Shown: positions 32,341-40,176 of the stretch, one piece after another
Layout: each line of letters starts with the position of its first letter
How positions within the stretch are numbered: position 1 is the first letter of the stretch
From: Collinsella sp.
GTDB taxonomy: Bacteria; Actinomycetota; Coriobacteriia; Coriobacteriales; Coriobacteriaceae
NCBI GenBank assembly: GCA_031292915.1
Contig: JAUMSH010000073.1
Location: forward strand, 1-51,032
Length of the DNA: 51,032 nt
Direction of reading: 5' to 3'
Notes under the pieces: generated by a model
Seen by the model: only the letters and a program-made list of their open reading frames with translations
What the model was told of the DNA's origin: nothing
The model's database searches: none
Made by a program: the position numbers and the translations under genes

Positions 32341-33042
32341 CTACAGCCCGCGAATGCGCACGGCCTCGGGCGGAAACTCTTGCTCGCCGGCGTCGGTCTT
32401 AATGGTCGCGCGGCCCCAGATGTCCAGGCCCGCAAACACGCCGACCGCGAGCGGCAGGCCGTTGGGCGACACCGCCGCGACCTGACGACCCAGCAGCGGC
32501 ACCATATCGAAGTACTCACCCAGCACCGGGGCCAGCGGGCCGGCAGCGCCCTGTGGCGTGTTGGCGGCAACCGCCCAGACGCCAACGCGAGCGAGCACCG
32601 CCGCGGCCAATGCCTCGACCAGCGCTTCGTCAGCCACATCCACACCAAGCTCGCCCAGCGCCGCGCGCTCAATATCCACCGTCACGGCACCGAACATGCC
32701 CGCGGCACCGGCACCGCCGTTGACGGCGACGCGCGCGAGCGACGTCTCAAACGCAGGCGCGCCGCACACGATGTCGCTCGGCCACTGGATGCCCACTTTG
32801 CCGGCAAGCCCCAGGCCCGGCGTTGCGGCCGTGCCCGCGAGCGCGTCCATCATGCCCATTGCGGCCACAAACGGCAGGCCGTGGAAGGCGTGCATGTTCA
32901 CATCGGGGCGCACGACCAGCGAAAACGTCAACGACGCCTCGCCCGCGCTCCAAGCACACCAGCCCGCGGACATGCCCTCGCGGCCCGCGTCACGCGCCGC
33001 GTCGAGCTCGGTACCGGCGGCAACAGCATTCATCTCGATCAT
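32341..33042 (-). CDS. Biotin-protein-ligase-like protein, catalytic motifs degenerate
   Basis: 233 residues. The order of elements follows BirA: L-T-F-S-L-V-V-R-P, then L-P-F-V-A-A-M-G, then Q-W-P-S-D (BirA: K-W-P-N-D), and a small C-terminal beta domain ending E-A-V-R-I-R-G. The glycine/arginine loop G-R-G-R-x-G-R and the G-K-L-A-G-I-L segment with the catalytic Lys are not present. It is therefore probably unable to make biotinyl-AMP. It could be a pseudoenzyme or bind a different acyl ligand such as lipoate or biotin. The ATG directly follows the folP-folK stop (TAGATG at 33045-33040), so the genes are coupled. Confidence 0.55.
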   Translation of the reverse strand: MIEMNAVAAGTELDAARDAGREGMSAGWCAWSAGEASLTFSLVVRPDVNMHAFHGLPFVAAMGMMDALAGTAATPGLGLAGKVGIQWPSDIVCGAPAFETSLARVAVNGGAGAAGMFGAVTVDIERAALGELGVDVADEALVEALAAAVLARVGVWAVAANTPQGAAGPLAPVLGEYFDMVPLLGRQVAAVSPNGLPLAVGVFAGLDIWGRATIKTDAGEQEFPPEAVRIRGL

Positions 33043-34776
33043 CTACATGCGCCCCAATTCGCCCACGATATGGCCCACGCGGTCCTCGGGCTCCTTGACC
33101 TCGACGCCGTTGTAGCGGAAGAACCGCGCCGGGTCGTGCATCAGGTCCTCGAGCGGCACCAGCACAAAGTCGCGCTCGCCGATCAGCGGATGCGGCAGAC
33201 GCAGCTTCTTGCCGCCGTGGGTCTCGCCGTCCATCCACAGCAGGTCCAAGTCGATGGTGCGCGGGCCGTTTGCCTTGGCCTTTTTGGAGCGGTCGCGGCC
33301 CAGCTCGGCCTCAATCTTCATGAGCTCGTCGAGCAGCACCAGCGGCGCCAGCTCGGTCTTGATCTCGATGACGGCGTTGGCAAACGCGTCCTGGCGCGTC
33401 TCGTAGGCCGGCTCGCTCTCGTAGATGCGCGAGCAGTTGGACACGCAGGTGAGCGGGATCTCGGCAATCATGTCGCGCGCAGCGCGGATGTTGTCGCAGC
33501 GATGCCCCAGGTTGGAACCCACGGCCACAAACGCGCGGCGCGGCTGCGGCTTGGCAACGGCCCAGTAACCGTTCAGGAACTGCGCAAAGCCCGCAACGTC
33601 GTGCACGCGCACGACGTTGGCACCGGCCTGGATGGCGCCCAGGCACACACCAAACGTGGCGGCATCGCGCGCGGCGGCCTCAGTCACGCCCGAGACGGCG
33701 CCCACAAAGCGCTTGCGTGACACGGCGCACATGAGCGGATAGCCCAGCGACGCCATCTTGGCGGTCTCGCGCTGGATGACGATGTCTTCGTTGGCCGTCT
33801 TGCCAAAGCCCGGGCCGGGATCGATGCAGATACGGTCGCGCGACACGCCGGCATGGATGAGCGTGCGGGCCTGGTCGGACAGAAAGCCCATGACGCGGCG
33901 CATGATGGGCGCAGAATCGGGCAGGGTAAAGCGGCGGAGCTGCGAGGTGGGCACGTAGGCTTCCTCGCGGCGGGCGCTGCGGCGCATCATGGCGGCCAGG
34001 TGGTCGCTGGGCTCTGGTGCGGCTTCGGTAGCTGCGGGCACGGTCTCGGGCTCTGCAGTCTCGGCGGCAGGAGCGGTCTGCTCGGCAGCCGGCGTCTCTG
34101 GCTCGGACTCGGGCGCGGGCTCCGGTTCGCCAAACGGCAGCGAGGGCTGTACCACACCGCCCGGAAGCTTGGCCTCAACCTTGGGCTCGCCCAGCAACTT
34201 GCCGCGACGGCGACGGGCCGGCTTCTCGGCCTCGCGCGCAGCCTCGGCAGCCGCTTCGCGCGCCTTCTCGGCAACAAACGCCGCAGCCGAGGTATCGAGC
34301 TGCACCGTCGCGTGTGTGCGTGCGGGCGCGGCGACCTCGCCGGCGTGCATTACGATGACGCCGCAGGTGCTCGTCTTAACGAACTCAACCATCTTGGGAT
34401 CGGTGAAGCCCGTCACGTCGTTGACAATCGAAGCACCGCAGCGCACAGCCGCCTTGGCAACCGCCACATGACGCGTATCGATCGAGACGATGGCGCCCTC
34501 TTTGGCCAGCGCGCGCACGACGGGCAGCACGCGACGCGCTTCCTCGTCGGGGTTGACCGGGGTAAAGCCGGGGCGCGTGGACTCGCCGCCCACGTCGATG
34601 ATGTCGGCGCCGGCATCGAGCATCGCCAGGCCGTACTCGATAGCGGCATCTTGGTCAAAGTGCTCACCGCCGTCGCTAAACGAATCGGGCGTCACGTTGA
34701 GGACGCCCATGATGCGCGGACGGTCAAAGCTGAGCTCGTACTTTCCGCACCGCCATGTCTTGCTGTCGTTCGCCAT
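33043..34776 (-). CDS. Fused dihydropteroate synthase / HPPK with a large insertion
   Basis: 577 residues. The DHPS half has M-G-V-L-N-V-T-P-D-S-F-S-D-G-G, D-V-G-G-E-S-T-R-P-G, I-V-N-D-V-T-G, D-P-G-P-G-F-G-K-T and S-R-K-R-F. It joins p-aminobenzoate to the pterin. The HPPK half (about 412-577) has V-A-V-G-S-N-L-G, the R-D-R-S...G-P-R-T-I-D-L-D-L-L segment and L-P-H-P-L-I. It makes the pterin pyrophosphate that DHPS uses, so consecutive-in-reverse folate steps are joined. About 140 residues (roughly 147-288) of Ala/Glu/Pro-rich sequence split the DHPS barrel just after V-I-V-M-H. The ATG at 34776 has AGGAGG six bases upstream. Confidence 0.88.
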   Translation of the reverse strand: MANDSKTWRCGKYELSFDRPRIMGVLNVTPDSFSDGGEHFDQDAAIEYGLAMLDAGADIIDVGGESTRPGFTPVNPDEEARRVLPVVRALAKEGAIVSIDTRHVAVAKAAVRCGASIVNDVTGFTDPKMVEFVKTSTCGVIVMHAGEVAAPARTHATVQLDTSAAAFVAEKAREAAAEAAREAEKPARRRRGKLLGEPKVEAKLPGGVVQPSLPFGEPEPAPESEPETPAAEQTAPAAETAEPETVPAATEAAPEPSDHLAAMMRRSARREEAYVPTSQLRRFTLPDSAPIMRRVMGFLSDQARTLIHAGVSRDRICIDPGPGFGKTANEDIVIQRETAKMASLGYPLMCAVSRKRFVGAVSGVTEAAARDAATFGVCLGAIQAGANVVRVHDVAGFAQFLNGYWAVAKPQPRRAFVAVGSNLGHRCDNIRAARDMIAEIPLTCVSNCSRIYESEPAYETRQDAFANAVIEIKTELAPLVLLDELMKIEAELGRDRSKKAKANGPRTIDLDLLWMDGETHGGKKLRLPHPLIGERDFVLVPLEDLMHDPARFFRYNGVEVKEPEDRVGHIVGELGRM

Positions 34777-34870
34777 GAACATCCTCCTAAAATGCCCACG
34801 CCGCCGCGCTCGGGCGCTGGCGGCGGGGTCGCTTTGCAATCAGTCTTTCTATTGTATCCGCGCGCGTGGG

Positions 34871-35623
34871 CTAGAACGCAAACGCGGCCGCGATGTCGCA
34901 AGAAATCAGCAGGTCGGCATTTGCATCCTGATCGGTGGGCGCCAAATTGCAAATGGCCAGCGTATCGCCAGTAAAGTAACGCGTGAGGCCCGCCGCCGGA
35001 TACACCACGAGCGAGGTCCCGCCCACGACGAGGGCGTCGGCTGCGGCGATGGCAGCAACGGCGCCGGTAAGCACACGCTCATCGAGCGGTTCTTCGTAGA
35101 GGACCACATCGGGTTTGATGCGACCGCCGCACGCAGGGCACACGGGCACGCCCGCGGTATCCTCGTGCTCGCGCGCGCAAATCCATTCGGCGCTGTAGAC
35201 CGCGCCGCACGTCTGGCAAATATTGCGGTGGACCGAGCCATGCAGTTCAAACACGCGCTGCGAGCCGGCCATCTGGTGCAGGCCGTCGATATTTTGCGTC
35301 ACCACGGCGTCGAGCTTGCCGGCGCGCTCCAGCTCCGCCAGCTTGGCGTGGCAGTGGTTGGGCTTGGCGTTAAGCGCGATCATCTTGGTGCGGTAAAAGT
35401 CGAAGAACTCCGCAGGATGCGCCTCGTAAAAGCTATGCGACAGCATGGTCTCGGGCGGGTAGACAAACTGTTGGTGATATAGGCCGTCCACGCTGCGGAA
35501 ATCGGGGATGCCACTCGCCGTGGAAACGCCCGCGCCGCCAAAGAAGACCACGCGCTTGTGGGTGCCGAACAGCTCCGCCAGCGCGGCGGAGGCCTGTTTG
35601 GAGTCCGTTATCGCCTGCGTCAT
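34871..35623 (-). CDS. NAD-dependent protein deacylase (sirtuin)
   Basis: 250 residues. The NAD pocket is G-A-G-V-S-T-A-S-G-I-P-D-F-R-S, followed by T-Q-N-I-D-G-L-H and the catalytic His in L-H-G-S. The structural zinc site is C-Q-T-C ... C-P-A-C. It removes acyl groups from lysines, releasing nicotinamide and O-acyl-ADP-ribose. The region H-Q-Q-F-V-Y-P-P-E-T-M-L-S near the N-terminus resembles class U/M bacterial enzymes. The ATG at 35623 has GGAGG seven bases upstream; the reading from 35674 has no site. Divergent from the exonuclease gene. Confidence 0.9.
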   Translation of the reverse strand: MTQAITDSKQASAALAELFGTHKRVVFFGGAGVSTASGIPDFRSVDGLYHQQFVYPPETMLSHSFYEAHPAEFFDFYRTKMIALNAKPNHCHAKLAELERAGKLDAVVTQNIDGLHQMAGSQRVFELHGSVHRNICQTCGAVYSAEWICAREHEDTAGVPVCPACGGRIKPDVVLYEEPLDERVLTGAVAAIAAADALVVGGTSLVVYPAAGLTRYFTGDTLAICNLAPTDQDANADLLISCDIAAAFAF

Positions 35624-35759
35624 ATGAGTCCTCCGTCCTTGTTGGTCGGGCAGCGTCGGGCGATGTCCCAGCATACGGCCTTTGGGTCAGCACGCGCGGT
35701 GCCCACCACCGCCCCTGTTGCGCTAATCTTAAGCCTGCCAACCCCGTCGAAAGGACACC

Positions 35760-36578
35760 ATGCCTCAGACTTACACTTTCGCCTCGTGGAACGTCAACGG
35801 CCTGCGCGCCGTGCTCAAAAAGGACCCGAGCTTTATCCAGATCGCGCAAGAACTCGACGTCGATATCCTGGCGTTGCAAGAGACCAAGTTGCAAGAAGGC
35901 CAGGTTGATATTAACCTGCCCGGCTATCGCCAAACCTGGAGCTACGCCGAGCGTAAAGGCTATTCGGGCACTGCGGTCTTTAGCCGCCAGGAACCGCTGC
36001 GCGTGCTGCACGCCGACGCGCTGTTACCCTACGCCGGCGAGGGCAAGGCGGCCGAGCTCGTCGCCCAAGCCGCAACCGAGGGCCGCGTCTGCGCGTTGGA
36101 GTTCGACAAGTTCTGGTTTGTGGATGTCTACACTCCCAACGCGCAAAACGAACTCGCCCGCATCGACGTGCGCATGGCCTGGGATGATGCCTATCGCGGC
36201 TTTTTGAGCGCGCTTGAGCGCGAGAGCGGCAAACCCGTCGTGACCTGCGGCGACTTTAACGTGGCGCACGAGGAGATCGACCTTAAGAACCCCAAGTCCA
36301 ACCGCGGCAACGCCGGCTTTTCGGACGAAGAACGCGGCAAGTTTACCGAGCTGCTCGACGCCGGCTTTACCGATACCTGGCGCGCGGCAAATCCGGACGT
36401 CGAGGGCGTCTACAGCTGGTGGAGCTACCGCTTTAATGCCCGCAAGAACAACGCCGGCTGGCGCATCGACTACTTCCTGGTAAGCGACGCAATCGCCGAC
36501 AACGTACGCGACACCGGCATCCGCGGCGACATCTTCGGCAGCGACCACTGCCCCGTCACCCTCACGCTAGAGTTCTAG
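35760..36578 (+). CDS. xthA: Exodeoxyribonuclease III (AP endonuclease)
   Basis: 272 residues, usual family length. Motifs of the EEP/ExoIII fold: S-W-N-V-N-G-L-R-A (8-16), L-Q-E-T-K-L (Glu catalytic metal ligand), Y-T-P-N-A, C-G-D-F-N-V-A-H-E-E-I-D, W-R-I-D-Y-F-L and the C-terminal G-S-D-H-C-P-V. It cuts DNA 5' of abasic sites and has 3'-5' exonuclease activity in base-excision repair. AAAGGA lies five bases before the ATG. Monocistronic. Confidence 0.95.
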   Translation: MPQTYTFASWNVNGLRAVLKKDPSFIQIAQELDVDILALQETKLQEGQVDINLPGYRQTWSYAERKGYSGTAVFSRQEPLRVLHADALLPYAGEGKAAELVAQAATEGRVCALEFDKFWFVDVYTPNAQNELARIDVRMAWDDAYRGFLSALERESGKPVVTCGDFNVAHEEIDLKNPKSNRGNAGFSDEERGKFTELLDAGFTDTWRAANPDVEGVYSWWSYRFNARKNNAGWRIDYFLVSDAIADNVRDTGIRGDIFGSDHCPVTLTLEF

Positions 36579-36641
36579 CCCCAAGTAATTCCTCTAGGGG
36601 ACAGAGGAAAACAGATCATGTGACCCCTCTCCCCCCATAAG

Positions 36642-36704
36642 TTGCGGTGGAATAGTTCCTGTTTGGGCAGCAAATAGCCAAAAACGAGAACTATTCCACC
36701 GCAA
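36642..36704. repeat. Hairpin with 17-bp perfect arms
   Basis: TTGCGGTGGAATAGTTC (36642-36658) is the exact reverse complement of 36688-36704, with a 29-base loop. It lies 24 bases from the end of the ECF S-component gene and next to a GGGGACAG-containing stretch (36597-36640). It could terminate the ECF operon on the minus strand or be a dispersed repeat unit. Confidence 0.6.
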
Positions 36705-36728
36705 GTTCGTGAGGGAACGCGAAATGCC

Positions 36729-37442
36729 TTACAGCCCGTATTTCACGACGACACGGTTAATGCGGCGACACCAAGGCTTGTACAAGGCGGCCAAAAACGC
36801 GCAGGTCGCAGTGCCGTGCGTAATATCGAACGGCACTGCCGTGGCAAGACGCGCCACGGCTCCCGCCCACGTGAGCGGCTGCACAAAACCAATGATGTCA
36901 TACGCGTTGATCACGACGCCATAGAGCAAGCCCGACGCAAAGCCGTACGCCAGTAGCGCCGGCAATCGCGCGGTGCCGTCGGCGCGGTCGAACGCGCCCG
37001 CATGCGCCAGCGCGCCGCCAACATAGCCAACCAGACCCCAGGCATACATCTGCCATGGCGTCCACATGCCCTGTCCAAAAAAGAAATTGCTGGTCAGCGC
37101 TGCCAGCGCACCGACCATGAAGCCGTTGCGTCGACCCAACGTCGCCCCCGCGATAATGGCGATGGCACTCACCGGTTTAAAGTCGGGAAGGGGCCCAAAC
37201 AGGATGCGCCCCGCCGCCGCCAGCGCCGCCAGCACCAACGTGGGCATAATCTGGCGCAAACCCGGACGAGATGCCTCGTAACCCGCAAAGAACAGCGCGA
37301 GCACCAGCGCCACCACAACCAGCATGGCCAACGCTGCCTGCTCAACACCCGACAGCAACGCCGCAGCCATCACGGCTGGCACCGCCAGCAGCAGCGGGAT
37401 TTCCAGTTTTGCAAGCAAGCGCGAGAAACGACAGTCCGTCAT
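36729..37442 (-). CDS. ECF transporter substrate-binding (S) component
   Basis: 237 residues with six or seven hydrophobic helices. The segment N-F-F-F-G-Q-G-M-W-T-P-W-Q-M followed by W-G-L-V-G-Y-V-G-G is typical of S components found beside CbiQ-like proteins in actinobacteria. The substrate cannot be read from sequence; a vitamin such as a cobamide precursor or thiamine-related compound is possible. The ATG at 37442 lies four bases after the ATPase stop, so it is translated with it. It is the last gene of a T-A-S operon. Confidence 0.75.
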   Translation of the reverse strand: MTDCRFSRLLAKLEIPLLLAVPAVMAAALLSGVEQAALAMLVVVALVLALFFAGYEASRPGLRQIMPTLVLAALAAAGRILFGPLPDFKPVSAIAIIAGATLGRRNGFMVGALAALTSNFFFGQGMWTPWQMYAWGLVGYVGGALAHAGAFDRADGTARLPALLAYGFASGLLYGVVINAYDIIGFVQPLTWAGAVARLATAVPFDITHGTATCAFLAALYKPWCRRINRVVVKYGL

Positions 37443-37446
37443 CCCA

Positions 37447-39090
37447 TCACGCCCTATAGAACACGTTGTCGGCAAAGAAGTCGGCCGGGGGCTCCATGCA
37501 GGCAATCTCGCCGTCAAACATCATGGCGACGTCGTCGGCTACCTGCTCGGCAAAATCCAGATCGTGCGTGGCCATGATGACGGTGCCGCCAGCCTTCGCA
37601 TGGTCACGCAGGGCGCGGGCGATGATGCGGCGGCTCTCCAGGTCCAAGCCCTTCGTGGGCTCGTCAAGCAGCAGCAGCTCGGGGCCGATCAGCAGCAGCT
37701 TTGCCAGTGCGAGCAGCTGGCGCTGTCCGCCCGAGAGGTCGTAGGGGTGGCGCGTCTCCAGGCCGTCCAGTCCAAGTTGCACCGCACGCTCCCGCGCCAA
37801 GTTCTCGTCATATCCGCAGGTCGAGGCCCATTCCATCAGCTCATCGCGAACCGTCTCGGCAACCAGCAATGCTTTGGGATTCTGAGGCAGCAGCGCCGCC
37901 GAGGCCGCTCCGCGCACCATGCGGCCGCGCTGCAGCTTGGCGGTCTTCGCCAGCACTGAAAGCATCGTCGACTTACCGCATCCGTTGCCGCCCACGGTCG
38001 CATGCACCGCACCGGCCGAAAACGCCACGTCGAGCCCACGCAGCACCCAACCGCCCGCGCGATTGTAGCGAAACCAGCCTTCCGACAAGGTGGTAGCCGA
38101 CCCGCCGTACATTTTTTGGAGTATTCTGCTTCCATCCGTGCGCGGGAACGCTTCCGAGCCGTTCTCGAGCGACGTTTGCGCCACAAATTCGGACGATTTG
38201 TCCAATTCCGAACTTTTTTTCGTGCCCGATACGTCCCCGGGCGGCTCCAGAGAGCCCAAATTGTCCTCACGCCTGCTGAATACTCCGTTTTTTGCACATC
38301 GGATGGCACCCCACCCCAACATGTCGTCGGAAAACAGCGATTCTCGGCGTCCCAAAGAAGCCATATCCGCCACCTCGCGCACGCGACCGTCCTCAATCCG
38401 GTACGCACACGTCGCGTATTCGAGCATTGGGCGCGGCTGATGCGTCGCCACAACAACCGTGCAGCCCAGCTCGCGATTCACACGAAACAGCGCGTGCAGG
38501 AAATTCTTCTCCGCAACCGGATCGAGCTGAGACGTGGGCTCGTCGAGCAGCAGCACGCGCGGGCGCAGCGCCAAGACGGCGGCAAGCGACAGCAGCTGCT
38601 TGCGGCCACCCGAAAGCGTATCGGTATCGCGGTGAAGCCAATCTTCCAGCCCAAAGAAATAGCTGGTCTCAGCTACGCGACGGCGCATCTCATCACGCGC
38701 TAGCCCCAAGTTTTCCAGGCCAAACGCCATCTCGTGCCACACGGTCTCGCACACGATCTGGTTCTCGGGGTCCTGAAACACATAACCCACGCGCTCCGCC
38801 GATGCCCGCACGTCCATGTCGGCAACGTTCTCGCCCAGCACGCGCGCATCGCCAGTGCGCTCGCCCGCTGGAGCGATCTCGGGCTTGAGCAGCGACAGCA
38901 GCGTCGACTTACCCGATCCGGTACCGCCAACAAGCAGCGCAAATGCACCTTGAGGAACACGCCAATCAAGCCCCTCGAGCACCGGTGCCTCGGCCCCGGG
39001 ATAGGCAAAGCTCAGGCTCCGCACCTCAATCGCCGGCGTGGCCGAGCCATATGCCACACCCGCCGCCGAGCTCCTATCCAACCGAGCCAT
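37447..39090 (-). CDS. ECF transporter ATPase, two ABC domains fused (A-A')
   Basis: 547 residues. ABC domain 1 (about 20-240) has G-G-T-G-S-G-K-S-T, L-S-G-G-R-K-Q and L-L-L-D-E-P-T-S-Q-L-D. ABC domain 2 (about 345-540) has G-G-N-G-C-G-K-S-T, L-S-G-G-Q-R-Q and L-L-L-L-D-E-P-T-K-G-L-D. The usual EcfA1 and EcfA2 are thus one chain. The linker (about 255-340) is Ser/Asn/Lys-rich and coded by DNA of lower GC with inverted repeats (38118-38286). The start overlaps the T-component stop as TGATG. It powers toggling of the S component. Confidence 0.88.
   Translation of the reverse strand: MARLDRSSAAGVAYGSATPAIEVRSLSFAYPGAEAPVLEGLDWRVPQGAFALLVGGTGSGKSTLLSLLKPEIAPAGERTGDARVLGENVADMDVRASAERVGYVFQDPENQIVCETVWHEMAFGLENLGLARDEMRRRVAETSYFFGLEDWLHRDTDTLSGGRKQLLSLAAVLALRPRVLLLDEPTSQLDPVAEKNFLHALFRVNRELGCTVVVATHQPRPMLEYATCAYRIEDGRVREVADMASLGRRESLFSDDMLGWGAIRCAKNGVFSRREDNLGSLEPPGDVSGTKKSSELDKSSEFVAQTSLENGSEAFPRTDGSRILQKMYGGSATTLSEGWFRYNRAGGWVLRGLDVAFSAGAVHATVGGNGCGKSTMLSVLAKTAKLQRGRMVRGAASAALLPQNPKALLVAETVRDELMEWASTCGYDENLARERAVQLGLDGLETRHPYDLSGGQRQLLALAKLLLIGPELLLLDEPTKGLDLESRRIIARALRDHAKAGGTVIMATHDLDFAEQVADDVAMMFDGEIACMEPPADFFADNVFYRA
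38118..38286. repeat. Inverted GGAGTATTC repeats inside the ATPase linker
   Basis: GGAGTATTC (38118-38126) and its reverse complement GAATACTCC (38278-38286) are each bordered by a T run on the plus strand and bracket the coding DNA for the ATPase linker. A second, smaller dyad (TTCGGA ... TCCGAA) lies inside near 38187-38212. The reading frame stays open throughout. Confidence 0.5.
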
Positions 39091-39989
39091 CAGCCAAACC
39101 TCTTCTCATCAATCGCGTGCAACGCGCAAGGCAGCACCATCCAGGCAACGTACACGACATAGCCCGGCCACGGCGCCGGCACCGAGAGCTGCGGATAAAA
39201 CGAATACTGCGTCGTCGCGGTCCACGCCACCGCCACCGCGGCAGCACCAAACAGCGCGAGCCCGACCAGCGCGGCAACGTCGCTGCGCGCCAGTCGATAC
39301 CGCGCATACGTCGTACGACGCGTCGCGGCACCCCACCCGCGCGAGCGCATCGCGTCCGCGCGCTCCAGCGAATCTTCCATGCCCCAGCCCATCAGCACGC
39401 TCGATGCCCGTAGGCGCGAACGCACGGGGTTGGCCGGCGCGCGCCCCGGTACATCAATCGCATCCTGCACCGCCAGTACCGTACGACCGCGGCGCAAAAA
39501 CTGCGGAATAAGCCGCATGCACATCGAAATCATGAGCGCGATCACCGGCGCGGCATTACCCAAAAGCGCAAGCACCTTGTCGTAGCTAAGCATCGATGCC
39601 GCCGCCTCAAACCACAGCACGCTCGCCACAAATAGCCCGCCCATGCACAGGCCGTATACCATGCTCTCCAGATACACCGCGCGCATGCCAATACGGAACA
39701 GCTCCGTCGAGCCCGAGGCGCTAAACAGCGGGTTGAGCACCGCGATGATCAAAATCACCGGCAGCTGCCAGCGAAGCGCACCCAATGTACGTGCGGCGCC
39801 GCGCGTCGCAAGCCCGTACGCCAACCCACCCGCAAGCGACAGCGCGATCAGCACCGGTTGCATCGAGAACATGGTGAGCCCCAACGTCAGCACCATGTAG
39901 AGCGCCGGCACCGCCGGATGCGACATCGAAAATGCCGCGACGGGCTCGTTGCCCGATTCCTCTCGCATGATATCCACGGGCACCCCCAT
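39090..39989 (-). CDS. ECF transporter transmembrane (T) component, CbiQ-like
   Basis: About 299 residues from the ATG at 39989. Hydrophobic helices are followed by the coupling-helix motifs R-G-R-A-P and M-R-S-R-G-W-G, the two Ala-Arg-Gly-like motifs that dock into the ABC domains. The start is uncertain: 39968 (ATG, weak site), 39989 (ATG, GAGGGG very close) or a GTG at 40148. The extra N-terminus from 40148 is Arg/Leu-rich and would overlap the glmU promoter region, so it is disfavoured. It is the first gene of the T-A-S operon and divergent from glmU. Confidence 0.78.
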   Translation of the reverse strand: MGVPVDIMREESGNEPVAAFSMSHPAVPALYMVLTLGLTMFSMQPVLIALSLAGGLAYGLATRGAARTLGALRWQLPVILIIAVLNPLFSASGSTELFRIGMRAVYLESMVYGLCMGGLFVASVLWFEAAASMLSYDKVLALLGNAAPVIALMISMCMRLIPQFLRRGRTVLAVQDAIDVPGRAPANPVRSRLRASSVLMGWGMEDSLERADAMRSRGWGAATRRTTYARYRLARSDVAALVGLALFGAAAVAVAWTATTQYSFYPQLSVPAPWPGYVVYVAWMVLPCALHAIDEKRFG

Positions 39990-40176
39990 CCCCTCGCTCA
40001 AACGCCAACGCCGCAGCACCGCCAACGCCGCACGCAAGCAGCGCAAACGCCACGACGGCGGCGCAAGCCCCAACCGCCGCAAACCAATCGCTACGCGCTC
40101 AACATACGCCTGCGGTATCATATTGCGCCGTGTATCGTTTCCAAACACACGTCTCTATAACGTAACAGGAGATCAC

